DNA of 64,000 nt, from assembly GCF_963082655.1 (NCBI RefSeq), contig NC_081554.1, positions 192,292,206 through 192,356,205 of the forward strand, in the 5' to 3' direction. This document shows positions 33,145 to 48,100 of the stretch, one piece after another; position 1 is the first letter of the stretch; every line of letters starts with the position of its first letter. This DNA comes from Stomoxys calcitrans. Its lineage: Eukaryota > Arthropoda > Insecta > Diptera > Muscidae. The notes beneath the pieces are model-generated. The model was not told the origin of the DNA and did not search any database. It saw nothing but the letters and a program-made list of their open reading frames with translations. Position numbers and translations under genes: made by a program.

Positions 33145-36100
33145 ATGACTTTGGTACAGCAGCTGATGAATTACAAATACTTGGACAAAGAGCATCTAAA
33201 TGGCTTCGATAATTATAAGGTAATATGAAACACCATATCAATGTTATTGGAAAAAAACTGGATGTTCAAAGGGTTAAGCAATAAGTGGCATAATTCATGT
33301 ACACACACCTCAAAGAGCACTAACATAGGCTAACAGTTTTATTTTAAATTGGATAAATTAAGCCATTGGCTTCTTAGGTGCTCTGCTATTTGTCGTTTTC
33401 ATCCAATATACTATGTTGGGTAAAATATGAAAAAAAGTGAATAAGTAAAACAAGAAATCCCTATGTTAAGGAATTGTGGGTTTTAGAATTAGGAAATTTC
33501 GTTTAAAATATTATGTTGCGAATTTTCTATGAAAATCAAAACTCAAAGTTGAAAACCAAATTTTGTATATGAATCAAATTTGGGGTTGGTACTCTATTCG
33601 GCTTTTTACGTGAACAACTGTCGAACTGCACATAAAAAAATTGTAAATGAAAAATGTGCGAAAACTTAAATGAAAAGTGAAAATGCCGTTTGTAACACCT
33701 CGAAATATTGATCTAAGACCCCAACAAGTATAAATATATTTTTGAACATCTCCACATTCTGAGTCGATCTAGTAATGTCCGTCCGTCCGTCTGTCGAAAT
33801 CACTATAGCGGTCGAACGCATAAAGCTAGCCGCTTGAGATTACACTATACAAGACACTGATACTACCCGTGTTGTTATATGGTTCTAAGGCATGTGTACT
33901 TGTGAAAGCAAACGAGGCAGTGCTTGGAGTGTTTGAGTAAAAGATTCTTCGTAAAATATATCAACCAGTTTGGGTTGAGAATATAGGCGTCGTATTAACC
34001 GTCGTCATACAGCTTTGTGCGCGACGATATCATAGTTACACGTGTCAAAATACAATGGCTGCGTTGGCTAGGTCATGTCAGAATGGATAAGGAAGCTCCA
34101 GCAAAGAAGTCTTTAGTCCCAGAAGTCCCAGATTTGACTTCTTGAGCACTTGCAAGTCGCTATTTTCGACTGACAAAATCTGCGCATAATCTGATATAGG
34201 TCCCAGATTTGACTTCTTGAGCACTTGCAAGTCGCTATTTTCGACTGATTTGGCTAAAATTTTGCAGATTGTGTTCTGTTATGGCTTCCAACAATTGCCT
34301 CAAGTACGGTTCAAATTGGTCCACAATCTCAAGAGTTCCCATATAAATCGATTTCCATACTTTAATTCTTGAGTCCTTATAAGCAGCAATTTTTGTAAAA
34401 ATTTTTAGCCGAAATTGTGGGGGTCCTAATTTTAGGCCCCACCGAAATTAGCACGCTTTTATATCTAGATGTTTAAGTAAAGTTGCCCTTACACTTCTGT
34501 TCTTGTCTTATGACATGCCAAATTTTGCTAATGTCAAATTTGTGAGTGGACGGCCCTAGGCAATGCAAATGCAAAATTCAGATATACCCATGAACATTCC
34601 ATTAAAGAAACTTCTCACATTTCAATGAGTACTGTCCGATTGAAGTTTTTTTAAGTTCAATGATAAGGGGCCTCTTTTTATAGCCGAGTCTGAACGGCAC
34701 CTAAGTGGAGAAGTTTTTACACGGTTGCCATACCAAATGGTACAGTACCTCCCAAAGGGGTGGCATTGTAGGGATAGAAGAGAATAACCACCGCTGAAAA
34801 TTTTCATGATGTTGTCGTCAGAATTCGAACTCAAGCGTTCAGTGTCATAGGCGGACATGCTAACCTCTGCGATACGGTGTCGCCAGCATTAGGAAGGGTT
34901 TTTTTTTTGTGATTTTTACGCAAGAATACGAACCCAGGCGTTCAGCGTCGTAGACGGACATAAAAAACAAATGAAAAATAAAGGCGTGCTAAATTCGGTC
35001 GGGCTGACCACCACCATGGATTCTGCTAAAATATGGGAGCTATATCTAGTTATAGACCGAAATGGACCGTACTTCGTGCAGTTGTTGAGAATTATAACAG
35101 AACACTATATGCAAAATAACAGCCAAATCGGACAAAAATTTCGGCTTGTAAAGTCTCCAGAAGTCAAATCGGGAGATCAGTTTATATGGGAGCTATATCA
35201 TGTTCTTGAACGATTTGTTCCTAATTTGACACAGTGGTTGGTTGTCATAACGGAAGATCGTGTACGCAATTTCAGGCAAATCGGATGAAAATAGAGGCAT
35301 TTAGGCGCTCAAGAAGTCAAATCGGGAGATAGGTTTATATGGTATCTATATTAGGTTATACACAGATTTAAACCATAATTGGCACATTTATTGAAAGTCA
35401 AAATAGAACAGTATGTGCAAAATTTCAGTCAAATCGGACAAAAATTGTGGCTTCCATGGGCTCAAGAAGTCAAATCGGGATATCGGTTTATATAGGAGTT
35501 ATATTAGGTTACAGATTGATTTGGACCGTACTTAACACAGTTGTTAGAAATCATAACAGAACACTATGTACAAAATCTCAGTAAAAATTAAGGTTGCCAG
35601 GGGCTCAAGAAGTCAAATTAGGATATCGATTCATATGGGAGCTTTATCAGGTTCTTGACCGATTTGGACCTCACAGTTGTTGCATGTCATAACAGACTAC
35701 TATATTGTTGCATGTCAGAACAGACCATAATTTCAGCCAAATCGGACGAAAATTGTGGCTTCCATGGGAGCAAGAAGTCAAATCTGGAGATCCGTTTATA
35801 TGGGAGGTATATCCAAATCTGAACTGATATGTTCTATTTGCAGTCATCAATGACCTACATCAATATAAAGTATCTATGCAAAATTTCAAGCGGCTAGTTC
35901 TACGCGTTGACTTCGACCGACGAACGGACGGAGCGACGGACATGGCTAGTTCGAATCAGAATGTCGAGACGATCAAGAGTATATATACTTTATGAGGTCC
36001 TAGATCAATATTTCGGGATGTTACAAACGGAATGACTATATTAGTGTACCCCATGGTGGGTATAAAAATTAAATATTGTATGAAAATCAAATTTTAAAAA

Positions 36101-39100
36101 ATTTGTTCAACATTAAAGGGACAAGGATGTATAAGAAAAGAATAAAATTCGTTAAACTTTGTTATGTTCAAGTAACAGGCTGCTCTTTCGATTCATACAA
36201 AGAATGATTGATTTGTATTTACACTTTGGATGCCTTCTTCATTATTATTGCTGTCATTCCATGTCAATATTGACTGATACAAATCAATTATATTAGATTA
36301 ACACATATGTATATTGTGTTTGGAACTCAAAGCTTATTAGAGTGGCTCAAAAAAATGTCTTCAGTACGGTGTAGTCCTTTATTTTCATATCCACGAAATT
36401 TGATTTTTAAAGAAAAGTAGGTCGACATTTGATTATTATAGAAAATTTTGAAAAATTTTTATCCTTAAAAAATATTTTGATTTTTCGTTCTCATTGGGAT
36501 ACTCAGTAATCCCAACTGAATATTCAATGTGTTTGTATACTTCAGATACGAGTAGAACACTGAAATTACAAACAGTGGCTAACAAAACCACAGTCAATAT
36601 TTGATGTATAAACATTGAGATGAGAATTGAAATAACAAAAAATTTTGATTTGTTTTCAAAGTGACGGCGTGAAAGTACATTTCAACAAATCTAAACAAAT
36701 TTACCGGTAAGCAATGAGAAAAAGTTCGTTGAACTTTTAATGCCGCAATGCTGCTTACCAAACACCTGCAATTTTCTTCAGTAAACTCTTCTTGTGCCCG
36801 AATCATGAGACCATCCATGGTCTCATGGTAGTCCATTGGTTATTGTTATTTCCAAATAGGTTCCCATATTGTTGTGCCAACAAACAATAAGCCCTGAGCA
36901 CTTAATTTAACTCGGTCACGAAAAAGAAATTAAATTCAATGACCATGGGTGATTTCTTCGCTCTCTATAAGTTTCTAGGGACTTCTTACTTTTTTTTTTT
37001 GTCAAGTAGTATCGCTCACATGGGTTTTAATAAACAAACCACACTTTATGTTGTTTGGAATATCAATCTTCTAAAGTGGGACAGTTTAAGCCAAGTGCAC
37101 ATAAAGAGGTACATCAAATAGAAAAATATGTAAAAGTGTATTGTGGAAAGACTGAATGTTTATTTTATGCTTTGGTGTTAATATGAGTTCCATGGAAATT
37201 TTCGTTAAAATTTGATTTTGATAAAAAAATCGCTGAAATTGATTTTTTCCAAAAAAGGGGCAAATCAGGGATTACCTCTACAACAAGAAAATATATAAAC
37301 CTAATTGGGATTCATGGAAGATAGTGCCATCCGATCGGTCAAAAAAAAAAAAATAATGCCATCCGAACTTTTTAATTAAAATATTTTAATACATTAATAT
37401 AATCAAAAGATCAGTTTATAACAAAGAATCACAACGTAAAAATGGTTTGGGTCTGTAAAAAATGGCGTCAAAAACAAAATAAGGGCCATCGATATCCGCC
37501 ATGTAGCTTTACACCAAATGTAAGACTGCGAAAGTAGTGTGACAAAATAATAATGCCGTAAGACGTGGTCATCAACAGCAACCACTTAACATATTGTAAA
37601 AAATGATATTTAACATATGTCGCAACTTGAAGATAATAAAATATCAATCGGAGAAATGCCTAGCAGTTCAAATCAGGGATGGGAAATACAACATTTTAAA
37701 TAGTACTAAAGAGGTACTTTTTAGGCAGAACGGTAAAAATTTCAAAAATATTCGAGTGCCAAAGTTAAAAATTTCTTTCTGGATAAGTGTTGCCTTACCG
37801 ATTACTGATTACACTTACAACGGCCCCTTATATATAACCCTAACCGATGACCAAAGGTCCCCATCTTTGCGATTTTTGCAAAGTATACATCAAATGTCAA
37901 TAAGCACTACATCCTTTTCCCCCTCCAATTCCTAATTTCCTCTCGCCAACGCAATGCACTGCATTCATAGGGGACATCCCCTGCGTGTTGACTGATAGAA
38001 CTAAGGGTGAACCAATTTATTTGAGCTTTTGATTGTACATCGATAGTAACCCAAAAACGGATATCAGATATTCAAGTTTTGAGCCAAGTATCAACCTAAA
38101 TGCCTACAAACCGACATATAGACCAATAGGTATAACATGGCACACAGATGAAAGGAATGGCAAGTGGCAAATGTCAGAGGCCCTTCCCATTCTGAAAGTC
38201 GTTTAGAGATACATTCATTTATAAGGATTTTTTTCTCTAAATATGAACTGATAATACCCCATTTAAACATTTTTTAATGGGGGCAAATTCAACAGTCGGG
38301 CGGACATGATTCGATCGAATGACTTACAAGCGATTATCCCTATTTTAACGTGATGCATTTCCTGAACTACTGGTCAGTAAAAAACAAGTAAAAGCGATTA
38401 TCCCTATTTTAACGTGATGCATTTCCTGAACTACTGGTCAGTAAAAAACAAGTAATTGCGCGCTAGGTTTGGCCGGGATGAAGCTATATCAATTTTCGGA
38501 CCATAAATAAATGCCGAACATTGTCAAAGTCATGGTGTAATATTTCAGTTCATTCGGACAAGATCGAAATCGGGAGATAGGTTTATATGGGAGCTGTATC
38601 AAACTTTTGATCGATTCAGATCATATTAGATACGTATGTTGAAAGTCATGAAAGAAGACGTTGTACAAAATTTCTGCCAAATCGGATGAGAGGGTGCAAC
38701 CTCTATAAGCTCAAGAAGTCAAATCCAAGATAGGTTTATATGACAGCTATATCAGGTTATAGGCGTATTTCAAGCGTACTCATAACATTTATTGGAAGGC
38801 ATAACAAAACACCCCTTGAAAAATTTCAGCCAAATCGGATGAGAATTGCGCGCTCTATTGGCTCAAAAAGTCAAGATCCATGATAGGTTTATATGACAGC
38901 CATATCAGGTTATTAACCTATTACAACCATACTCATCACATTTATTGGAAGTCATAGCAAAACACCTCATACAAAATTTCAGCCAAAATGGATATGAATT
39001 GCGCCCTATAGTGGCTCAAGAAGTCAAGATTCAAGATCTGTTTGTATGGCAGCTGTATTAGGTTATAAACCGAGTTGAACCATACTTAGCACAGTTCTTG

Positions 39101-42100
39101 AAAGTGATAGCAAAACACGCCATGCTAAATTTCAGCCAAATCAGATAAGAATTGCGCGCTCTAGATGCCCTAGAGGCTCAAGAAGTCAAGACCACAGATT
39201 GGTTTATATGACGGCTATATCAGGTTATGAACCGATTTCAACCACACGTTGAATTTTCAAGTTGTTGGAAATTATAACAAAAAAACCCATGCCAAATTTC
39301 AGCCATATCGGACAAGAATTGCGCCCTCTAGTGGCTTAAGAAGTCAAGATCTAAGATCGGTTTATATGGCAGCTTTATCAAAACATGGACTGTTTACTTC
39401 CATTGGGACATTTACTTCCCAACCGACCTGCACTAATAAAAATTTTTTGAGCAAAATTTCAAGCGGCTACCATTATTCCTTCGAAAGTTAGCATTCTTTC
39501 GACAGACAGACGGACGGATGGACATGGCTAGATCGACTTAAAATCTCATGAGGATCAAGAATATATATAATTTATGTGGTCTTTGACGAATATTTCGAAG
39601 AGTTACAAACAGAATGACGAAATCAGTATACCCCCATCCTATGGTGGAAGGTATAAACATTTCCAGCGGTGGTTTTCCCCCGCTAATGTTGGTGACATCT
39701 GTAAAGTACTGGGCCAAGTAAAAACTTTCTCAAAAAGAGGTATCGCCCGGCGGCAAGCCGTTCGGCTATAAAAAGGATGTCCCTAATCATTGGGCTTAAA
39801 CTTGGATCGGGCAGCATTTGATTGATTTTTGGGAAGTTTGCCCCTGTCACAGCTTGCAGTCAATATGGTATCAAACTGAGAAATGCATAGTAGTTCAAAT
39901 AATACCTCTGAGAATGATTATAAACAAATTTCACGGCTGAAAGGTATTATAAAATCAATTATAGAATTCCCAAATACTTTAAATACTACTATTGATAATG
40001 ATTATGGTCATATGACAGAAAGACTATAGGTTAGGTTAGGTTGAAAAGAGGGTGCAGATATTAATCCGCCCCTTGCCACTATGGACATACACCTAAGCCA
40101 GTAATCGGCTTGTTGTGCGCTCTAGCCAATTACTGACTTAGTTGGCTGACAGAAAATCTATAAGGTATCAAATACTTCTATTGAGAACGTTAATGATCAT
40201 GCAGGCATATTGGATCAATCCGAAAATTGCCTACTAGTTCAAATACTACTATTGAAAATGATTGCAATAATATGTCACAAAGCAATGTAGGATCCACCTG
40301 AGATCCACCAAGTATTTCAAATGCTACTTTTGATAATGATTTTAATCATTGATGAAATCTGAAGACAATATAGGATCAATGCAAGAATTGCCTTATAGTT
40401 CAAATACCTACATGGAGAAAAATTGTATATATATGTCATAACTTAAAGGCAGTAAGGACCAATACGAATATTCCCCACCAATTATAATTATATGTCAAAC
40501 GAAAGCCCATCGACAAAAATTCATAATCAGGCCATTGATTTCTCTTCATTGATTCTAGTTTAATTTCAGTCTGAATTTTTTGCTTTCTTTTCCTTCCTCT
40601 TTCACTTTTTTTCTTTGGCTTGTCATGAAAAGTAAGCGATTATTTAAAATTACCTGCCTTTTAACTGACTTATGCAAGCAATATCTGTAAAATCTTCCAC
40701 ACATTATAATGTCGTTTGCTAATTGCCAACCTTTTGGCTTATTGCATTTAGCTTTGTGTTTGTTTATCTTTGTGTAAATGGTAACGGACTTCTCTTGTTC
40801 AGACCAAGCGCCACTCTTAATCTCTTTGAACTTTATTAATATTGAAATACTAGAATACAAAAACCCATTTCATATGCATTGCTTTTAATTTTCTTTTTCC
40901 TTTTCTGTCTTCCATTTCTTTACAGTATAGTGCACGCGATACCTCACCGCTGAGCGTTTATGTTATGCATCCCTTTTGGAATTGGATTGTCAAGGTAAAT
41001 GCGTCAAGCTGTAGCCAGCCCCAGCCAACAAAGTTTAAGGGAATGTTGGAAAAAAAAATAATAATAATAAGCATGGTATTTGTTGGGTAGTATAGTAGAT
41101 ATGACAGCTACTATCATTGGCATCAGAATCCATTATTAACACGCTCAAGCGCATAGTTTGTTAATATGCCGTGTACTCGCACAGTGAGGAATAAAAGTTT
41201 TCGTAGCTCTGTTTGGTTTTTGTAAAATCATATTTCGACAAAATCTATTATATAAAATTTAAAGTGCATTTGTTTGTCTGTTTGTTTGTTTGTTCCGAAA
41301 AGACTCGAAAACGGTTTTGGAACGGATTTCCCTCATATTTTCGCAAGTTGTGTAGGATGGTCTGGAAGGGATAATAGGTCATACAATTTTTTGATATCAG
41401 TAGGGGCTATTTGCCCCAAAAGCACCACACAAAAATAAAAGTAGACCGATCGGGATATGATGACTCAAATGAAAGGTATTCGAGGGTTGAGTGCTAACTT
41501 GATATTAAAAATTGGGTCCAGGTACCTAGGGGGCCGCCCGCACCCCAAAACCCCCTCAAATGGGCATTTTGGACGATTATGATAATATGGAACTTAAATG
41601 AAAGGTATAAGGGAGTAGATTACGAATATGGTCTGGAAGCAGCAATAGGCTATACAATTTTTTGATATCGGAAGGGGGCGGACCCTCCCATTTGCCCCAA
41701 AAGCACCACGCAAAAATAAAAGTAGACCGATCGGGACAATATGGGACTCAAATGAAAAGAATACTCAAGGGTAGAGTAATAACTCGATATTAAAAATTGG
41801 GCCCAGCTACCTGGGGGCCGACCAACCACAAAGCCCCCTCAAATGGGTATATTTGACGATTACGAAAATATGGTACACAAATGAAAGGTATAAAAGATAC
41901 GAATATGGTCTGGAAAGAGCAATAGGCTACATAATTTTTTGATATCGGAAGGGGGTGGACCCTCCCATTTTCTCCAAAAGCACCACCGAATAAAAGTAGA
42001 CCGATCGGGACAATTTGGAACTCAAATGAAAAGAATACTCGAGGGTAGACGGGTCGCCCCAACCCCAAAAACCCCTCAAATGGGCATATTGGATGATTAT

Positions 42101-45100
42101 GACAATATGGATCTTAAATGAAAGGTACAAAGGAGTAGATTACGAATATGGTCTGGAAGGAGCAATAGGCTATAGAATTTGTTGACATCGGAAGGGGGCG
42201 TTTTTTGCAAAAAAATTATGATTTATTGCTCTGATTCTCTTAGATCATCGTACTAAACCACATTAAAAAGTATCGGAAGATGCCAAGATAGCTTTTGAGG
42301 AGGAAAAAACGTTGAAATTCTGTTAACGGTCTTAATATCTCCCAGGCTCGTTAAAAATGTTTGGGTACCCCTAGTTGAAGAGCACGAATAGGATACCCAA
42401 CTAAATATTTGGGTTAACTGTTGACCCAGCTTGAGTTACACAAATTATATTCTTTTTTTACTTTATACAAAAAAGTGCTCTTTGTCCCTAATTATATGGC
42501 CACCTGCTTGTTTGATATCTAGTGCTTGAAAACTCGGAGATAGAAGGGGAGATTCGAGCGAAATTTTGTTTGCGCTCATATTTTAACCTAAAAATAAAAA
42601 TTTGGTAACGAAGTTTGGGGTCAAGTGTATGGGATTTGCCCCAAGCATAACAATATGGGACCCCTCACCCCCCAAACAAGATCATGAAACTTTAGGGTTC
42701 AAATAAAATCTATTAAAGATTTTCTATCTATTTTAAAGAGATTTTTGTTTCAAAATCGAGTTTTATCAAAATTTTTTTGTGAAATAAAATTGCGACGAAA
42801 AAATTTCTGTAAAATAAAACTTCGACGAAAAAATGTCTATGGAAATCAAATTTTAAGGAAATTTGTTATGAAAACCCATTTTTGAGGAAGTTATTTAAAA
42901 AACGTGTTCCTTGAATGATGTTTTCAAATAGAAAAACACCAGTCATAGAAAAACACCACCTCCAAAATTTCAGGCAAGTCGAGTAATAATTGCGCCCTCT
43001 AGAAGCTCAAAAAGTCAAACTGGGAGATCGGTTTACATGGCAGCTATATCAGGTTATATATCAATTTAGACCATACATGGAAAAGTTGTTGGAAGTCATA
43101 ACAAAACTACATATGCAAAATTTCAACCATATTGGACAAGAATTGCGCCCTCTAGAAGTCCAAGAAGTCTAATCGGGATATCGGTTAATATGGCGGCTAT
43201 ATCAGGATGTGAACTGATTTTGACCATACTTGATACAGTTGTTGGAAATCAAAATAAAACACTCTATGCACAATTTCGGTCTAGTCGGATAAGAATTGCG
43301 CCCTCTAGAGGTTCAAGAAGTCTAATCGGGAGATCGGTTTATATGGCGGCTATATCAGGTTGTGGACTGATTTAAACCATACTTGGCACAGTTGTTGAAA
43401 GTCATACCAGAACACTTCATGCAAATCGGATAAGAATTGTGCCTTTTAGATGTCAAGACCCAAGGTCGGTTTATATGGCAGCTATATTAGGTTATTAACC
43501 GATTTATTCCATACTTGGCACAGTTGTTGGAAGATACCAAAACATCACGTACTAAATTTCAGTCAAATCGGATTAGAATTGCGCCCTCTAGAAGCTCATG
43601 AAGTCAAGACCCAAGATCGGTTTATACGGCAGCTATATCAAAACATGAACTGATTTGGCCCATTTACATTCTCAACCGACCTACACTAATTAGAAATATT
43701 TGTGCAAATTTCAAGTGCCTAGCTTTTCTCCTCCGAAAGTTAGCGTGCTTTCGACAGACGGACGGACGGACATGGCTAGATCGAAGTGTTACAAAAAAAA
43801 TGACGAAATTTGACCGAATTTTGACCAAAAATTTTTAAATTAAATTTTTTACAAAATTTTCCTCAAATTAAATTTTGCCAAAATTTTCAAATATTTTTAC
43901 AATTTTTTTTTCAAAAATGTTTGCAAAATTTTCTATAAAAATCAAGTTTTATGAAATTTCATAAAAATAAATTTTCATTGACTTGTTTTGTTGTTCACTG
44001 TCTTATATTGCTGTAGCTGGCAAAAATTGACACATTTATTTACATACCCTTACAGGCTCGTGTAAACATGTTTGCTCTCTCTCCGTCAAGCAAAAAAACA
44101 TAGGTGTGAGGAAACAGAAGGAAATTGTGCAAAAGCTCTTCTGTTTTACTACCGCTGATGGTAGGCAAATCCTTTTACAAGCACTCTAGCAGAATGGGCA
44201 AAGCACATGCAATACACAAGGCACAGTGGGATAAGAAACACTTGAATGATATGCAGAGATTAAGTCCCTAAGGATTAGATTTTATTCTAAAGTGTTAGGG
44301 GAGATAATGTAGAATTGAAGTTTGGCTATGAGTGCCTTGAAGACTTCCTATTCCAAATGCCCAAATGGTTAATTTCTGATAAGATTTCCTTTACAATTAG
44401 AATTTTTTATAACGGACCATATTTCTTTTTTTCGGTTAGCCGTTTACCCTTATCTAAAGCAAGGTCATTTTTCAGTAAGTGCCCAACTGTTTTGTTTATG
44501 ATTGACCAGGTAGCTTATCTTTTATGAAGTGAATAAACGCTATAACTTTTCTAATTTGAATTCCTGGGAATCTGATAATTCAATTTCCATGTATCAGCAA
44601 TTTAAATCTGTATTATTTTTTTTCAATAATTTTATTCAATACCATGATTTAACGTCAAATAAGCGATTAAAGAGGTGGAGGTGGGGAGAATCGGACGCAT
44701 TTGTCTTTTCTTCTCTGCGTCATACCCCAAACCACACCACACTTTTGTGTTGTCGTCCTATTAACATAAGGTGAAGTTTTCAAAAAATGCCGACGTCCCA
44801 ATTTGTAATCAGAAGGGTGGAGAATTTTAATTGTCGCGTGTTAAAATTTATAGTCTATGTTATAAATATGGTAATTAATGCTAGAAAAGAGATTTGAGAG
44901 AGTTAGAGGGAGCCAAAGAAAGAGAGCACACTTCTTTTGACAGCGAAATGTTACGAAAATTCTCTTTCTCTTGTAAGTGTGCAAGGCAAGTGTGTCTTTA
45001 GTGTTTTTTTGAATTGATAAATGGGTGAGGGTCTTAGAACTTTCGTTTTCTAAAACAGTGGCAACAGATGTGCCAACGAAACCTTTATAAAATTCCCATT

Positions 45101-48100
45101 TATATGACTTTTATTTCTTAAGGCTTTGAGATCTATTATGGTATGAAAATTAACTTATTTTACCTTACTTGACTTTTCTTCCGAACAACTGTCAAAACGC
45201 ATTGTAAAAAAATTGTGACTAAAAAATGCGAACACAGAGGAATCTGGGTTTGAGTCGAGTGGGCTTGGCTGGGTATTTAAACAGGTGACGTGTGTCGTTT
45301 GGTCCCTGGTCACAATCGGGATATACATCCCGCACGGCATTAATCCTTGGAATGGAGGAGGCTGCAACTGCAGGCTTCAGTCGTGGTATAACTCTGCCCA
45401 TCTTCCAGACATCGGTTACTATAAGAGTGTTAAAAGACAGGTTTAGGACAGTTGTAAGGTACTTAACTTCAGGTAGATCCAGATTCTTCAGCATCAGATT
45501 AGAGATTCCGTCTGAGCCCCTTAGATGATTTGGCGCCACGGTTGTCATTTGTTACTTTGTCCACGGTAAATTGCGATAGCTGCCCATCGGCTCAGTCTAC
45601 GGATACGACGAATGGTCCTTTTTCTAGCACTGTCACTCTCGGGGAGCACAAAAAATTGATGATAGAACAATCTAGTGCATCTCTTCGGATCAGTCAAAGT
45701 TACATTGCCAAAAGTGACTGATGTCCTGTAATCCCGTCTAACGGGATTCGAGTGTGACTTAACAGTAGACGCGTCCACCGGGATTCTAGAGTGATTTAAC
45801 AGTAGACCACAGCTTGCCTAAACCGGTACCTAAGTTACATTGCTCTAAGTGTTCCAGCCACAAATTCCGCTTATGTTTGTTGAAAACCCTGTTTGTTTTC
45901 AGTTAGTAGCCTACTAATGTAATCTTGGACAATACTTAGAGCACAACAACCAACTGGCGGCATGTACACGCTGCGAAGGCTGCAGGTATAGGTCATCTTT
46001 GTCTCATTGATCGCTGTAACCAATATGTTCTTCCGACTCATAAAATCTACTATCTCCCCGATCTTGCCTCGGAGACCGTTGCAATTCAACTGCAAGAATG
46101 GAACTAGGCCGGCAATATTGGAGCTTGTTGCGTATATTATTGCACGGGAGAGGTCAGAGAGGTCATATAGCCCGACGACGATGCTTGTGATCCTCTGCAG
46201 TCTTTGTTCGCACAGTACCTTGCAACATATTCAGTGCGGCTATGCTTACGTAGTGCCGTTAGGCCATAACAAGATCGGAAATGCATCCACTACATGCACC
46301 GGTTACACCCCACCGACATCGACCGATGATGGAGTCGGTTCTGGCAAACCGAACAGAACTAGGGTTCAGGGTTCTTTCTAATTTCGACACGGACCAAAGG
46401 CGTGCGGAGAAGGCATTCCGGGATGTGCCTCTCCCATGACGAAAAAAGGACGAACACGTACACTGAGGCGGCAGCCCTTGCCGATGAAGGATTCCATCGG
46501 GTTAATTCGGTGCGTACAAACGGCTGCCACGGTATTGATGAAGATCGTAGGAGGTTGCGAATGTGTCATATCGGCTCAGATTTGGATATAGCCCCATATA
46601 AAATGATCCCCAGTTTTGACATTTTAATTCCCAGAAGCCTCAATTTTCGTCTGATTTGGCTGAAATTTGGTTTCTAATTTTTATTCCAACATCTGTGCCC
46701 TGTATGATCCGAAAAGATATTTAAACTGATATAGCCACCATATGAACCGATCTCCAGAATTGACTTCTTGAGCCCCTATCATTCACTTTGGCTGAAATTT
46801 CCCAAAAATTCTTGTGTCAAAACTTCCAAAATCCGTGCCAAATACGATTCGTATCGTTCTGCAAGCTGATATAGCCTCCATATAAACCGATTTCTGGATT
46901 TGACTTTTTGAGCCTTTAGATGCTTGAAATTTCACCTGATTAGGCAAAGATTTGGTAATTGAAATACACAAGCGCACACTAAATAGGTATAGGCCCTTTA
47001 AAGCCAATACCCAGATTTGATTATCGCAAAGTAATTCAAATACAAACAGTGTTAATAAGGGTACATTGTTAGCGGAATCCATGGTAATGGGTTCGTCTCG
47101 ATCAACTAAGCACGTTTTTATTTAATATAATGCCAATTTTTATTAATCTAACATTTATTGATTTTTCTTAAAAAATTATCTGGTCGAAAAATAAAAATAT
47201 TTTTTTAAAAATCAGGTTTTGAGATTTTTAAATATATTTTTTTAAATATTGATTTTCGGCCCACTGTATATTCGTTTTCTTTTGCTGTTGTGATTTGTTA
47301 CAACAGCAATTCACCTCCTATTGAGCTTACATTCAAAAATCGATATAAGGACCCTCACTTGTGAACTATTGTAAAAAACAAATACAGTCAAACATGTTTA
47401 GAAATGGTTTTTCATGGATGGTTGTTGTTCTTGTTGTAGCAGTGTGTTGTACACTGAGGCGGCCCTTGCCGATGAAAGATCTCAACGGGTCAATCCGGTA
47501 CGTACAACCGGTTGCCATGGAATTGATTGTGATATTGTAATTTGCGTGGCAAAAACATAATTTTTTTAATTAAAATATTTAATTGACAGTTTATATCTGA
47601 TAATTGTTTAATCACTCATTTGTTATATTTTATATTTTTCTTCTCATTACAGTTCTTTCCGCGATGGCTAGCACCAAATGTCATGACTTTTCTGGGATTC
47701 CTGTGTACAGCTTTAAATTTCTGCCTGCTCTCCTACTATGATTGGAATTTCTATGCTAGTTCCGATCTGGAGGGCTCTACACCCATACCCTCTTGGGTGT
47801 GGCTGTGCACGGCCGTAAATATCTTTTTGGCCTATACACTGGATGGCATTGATGGCAAGCAGGCTAGACGCATAGGCCTATCGGGACCCTTGGGTGAACT
47901 CTTCGATCATGGATTAGATTCGTACACAGCTGTATTGATACCGACGTGTCTGTATAGTATATTTGGTCGTTCGCCCATCTATTCAGTTGCTCCCATACGT
48001 ATGTACTACGTATGTTGGATGGTGTTCTTTAATTTCTATGTTTCCCATTGGGAAAAATACAATACGGGCGTTCTATATCTGCCCTGGGGCTACGATCTCA

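Noticed and set aside
36594..37935. Small ORFs in EPT1 intron 1
   Set aside because: No domain, signal peptide or splice partner; composition is that of AT-rich intron.
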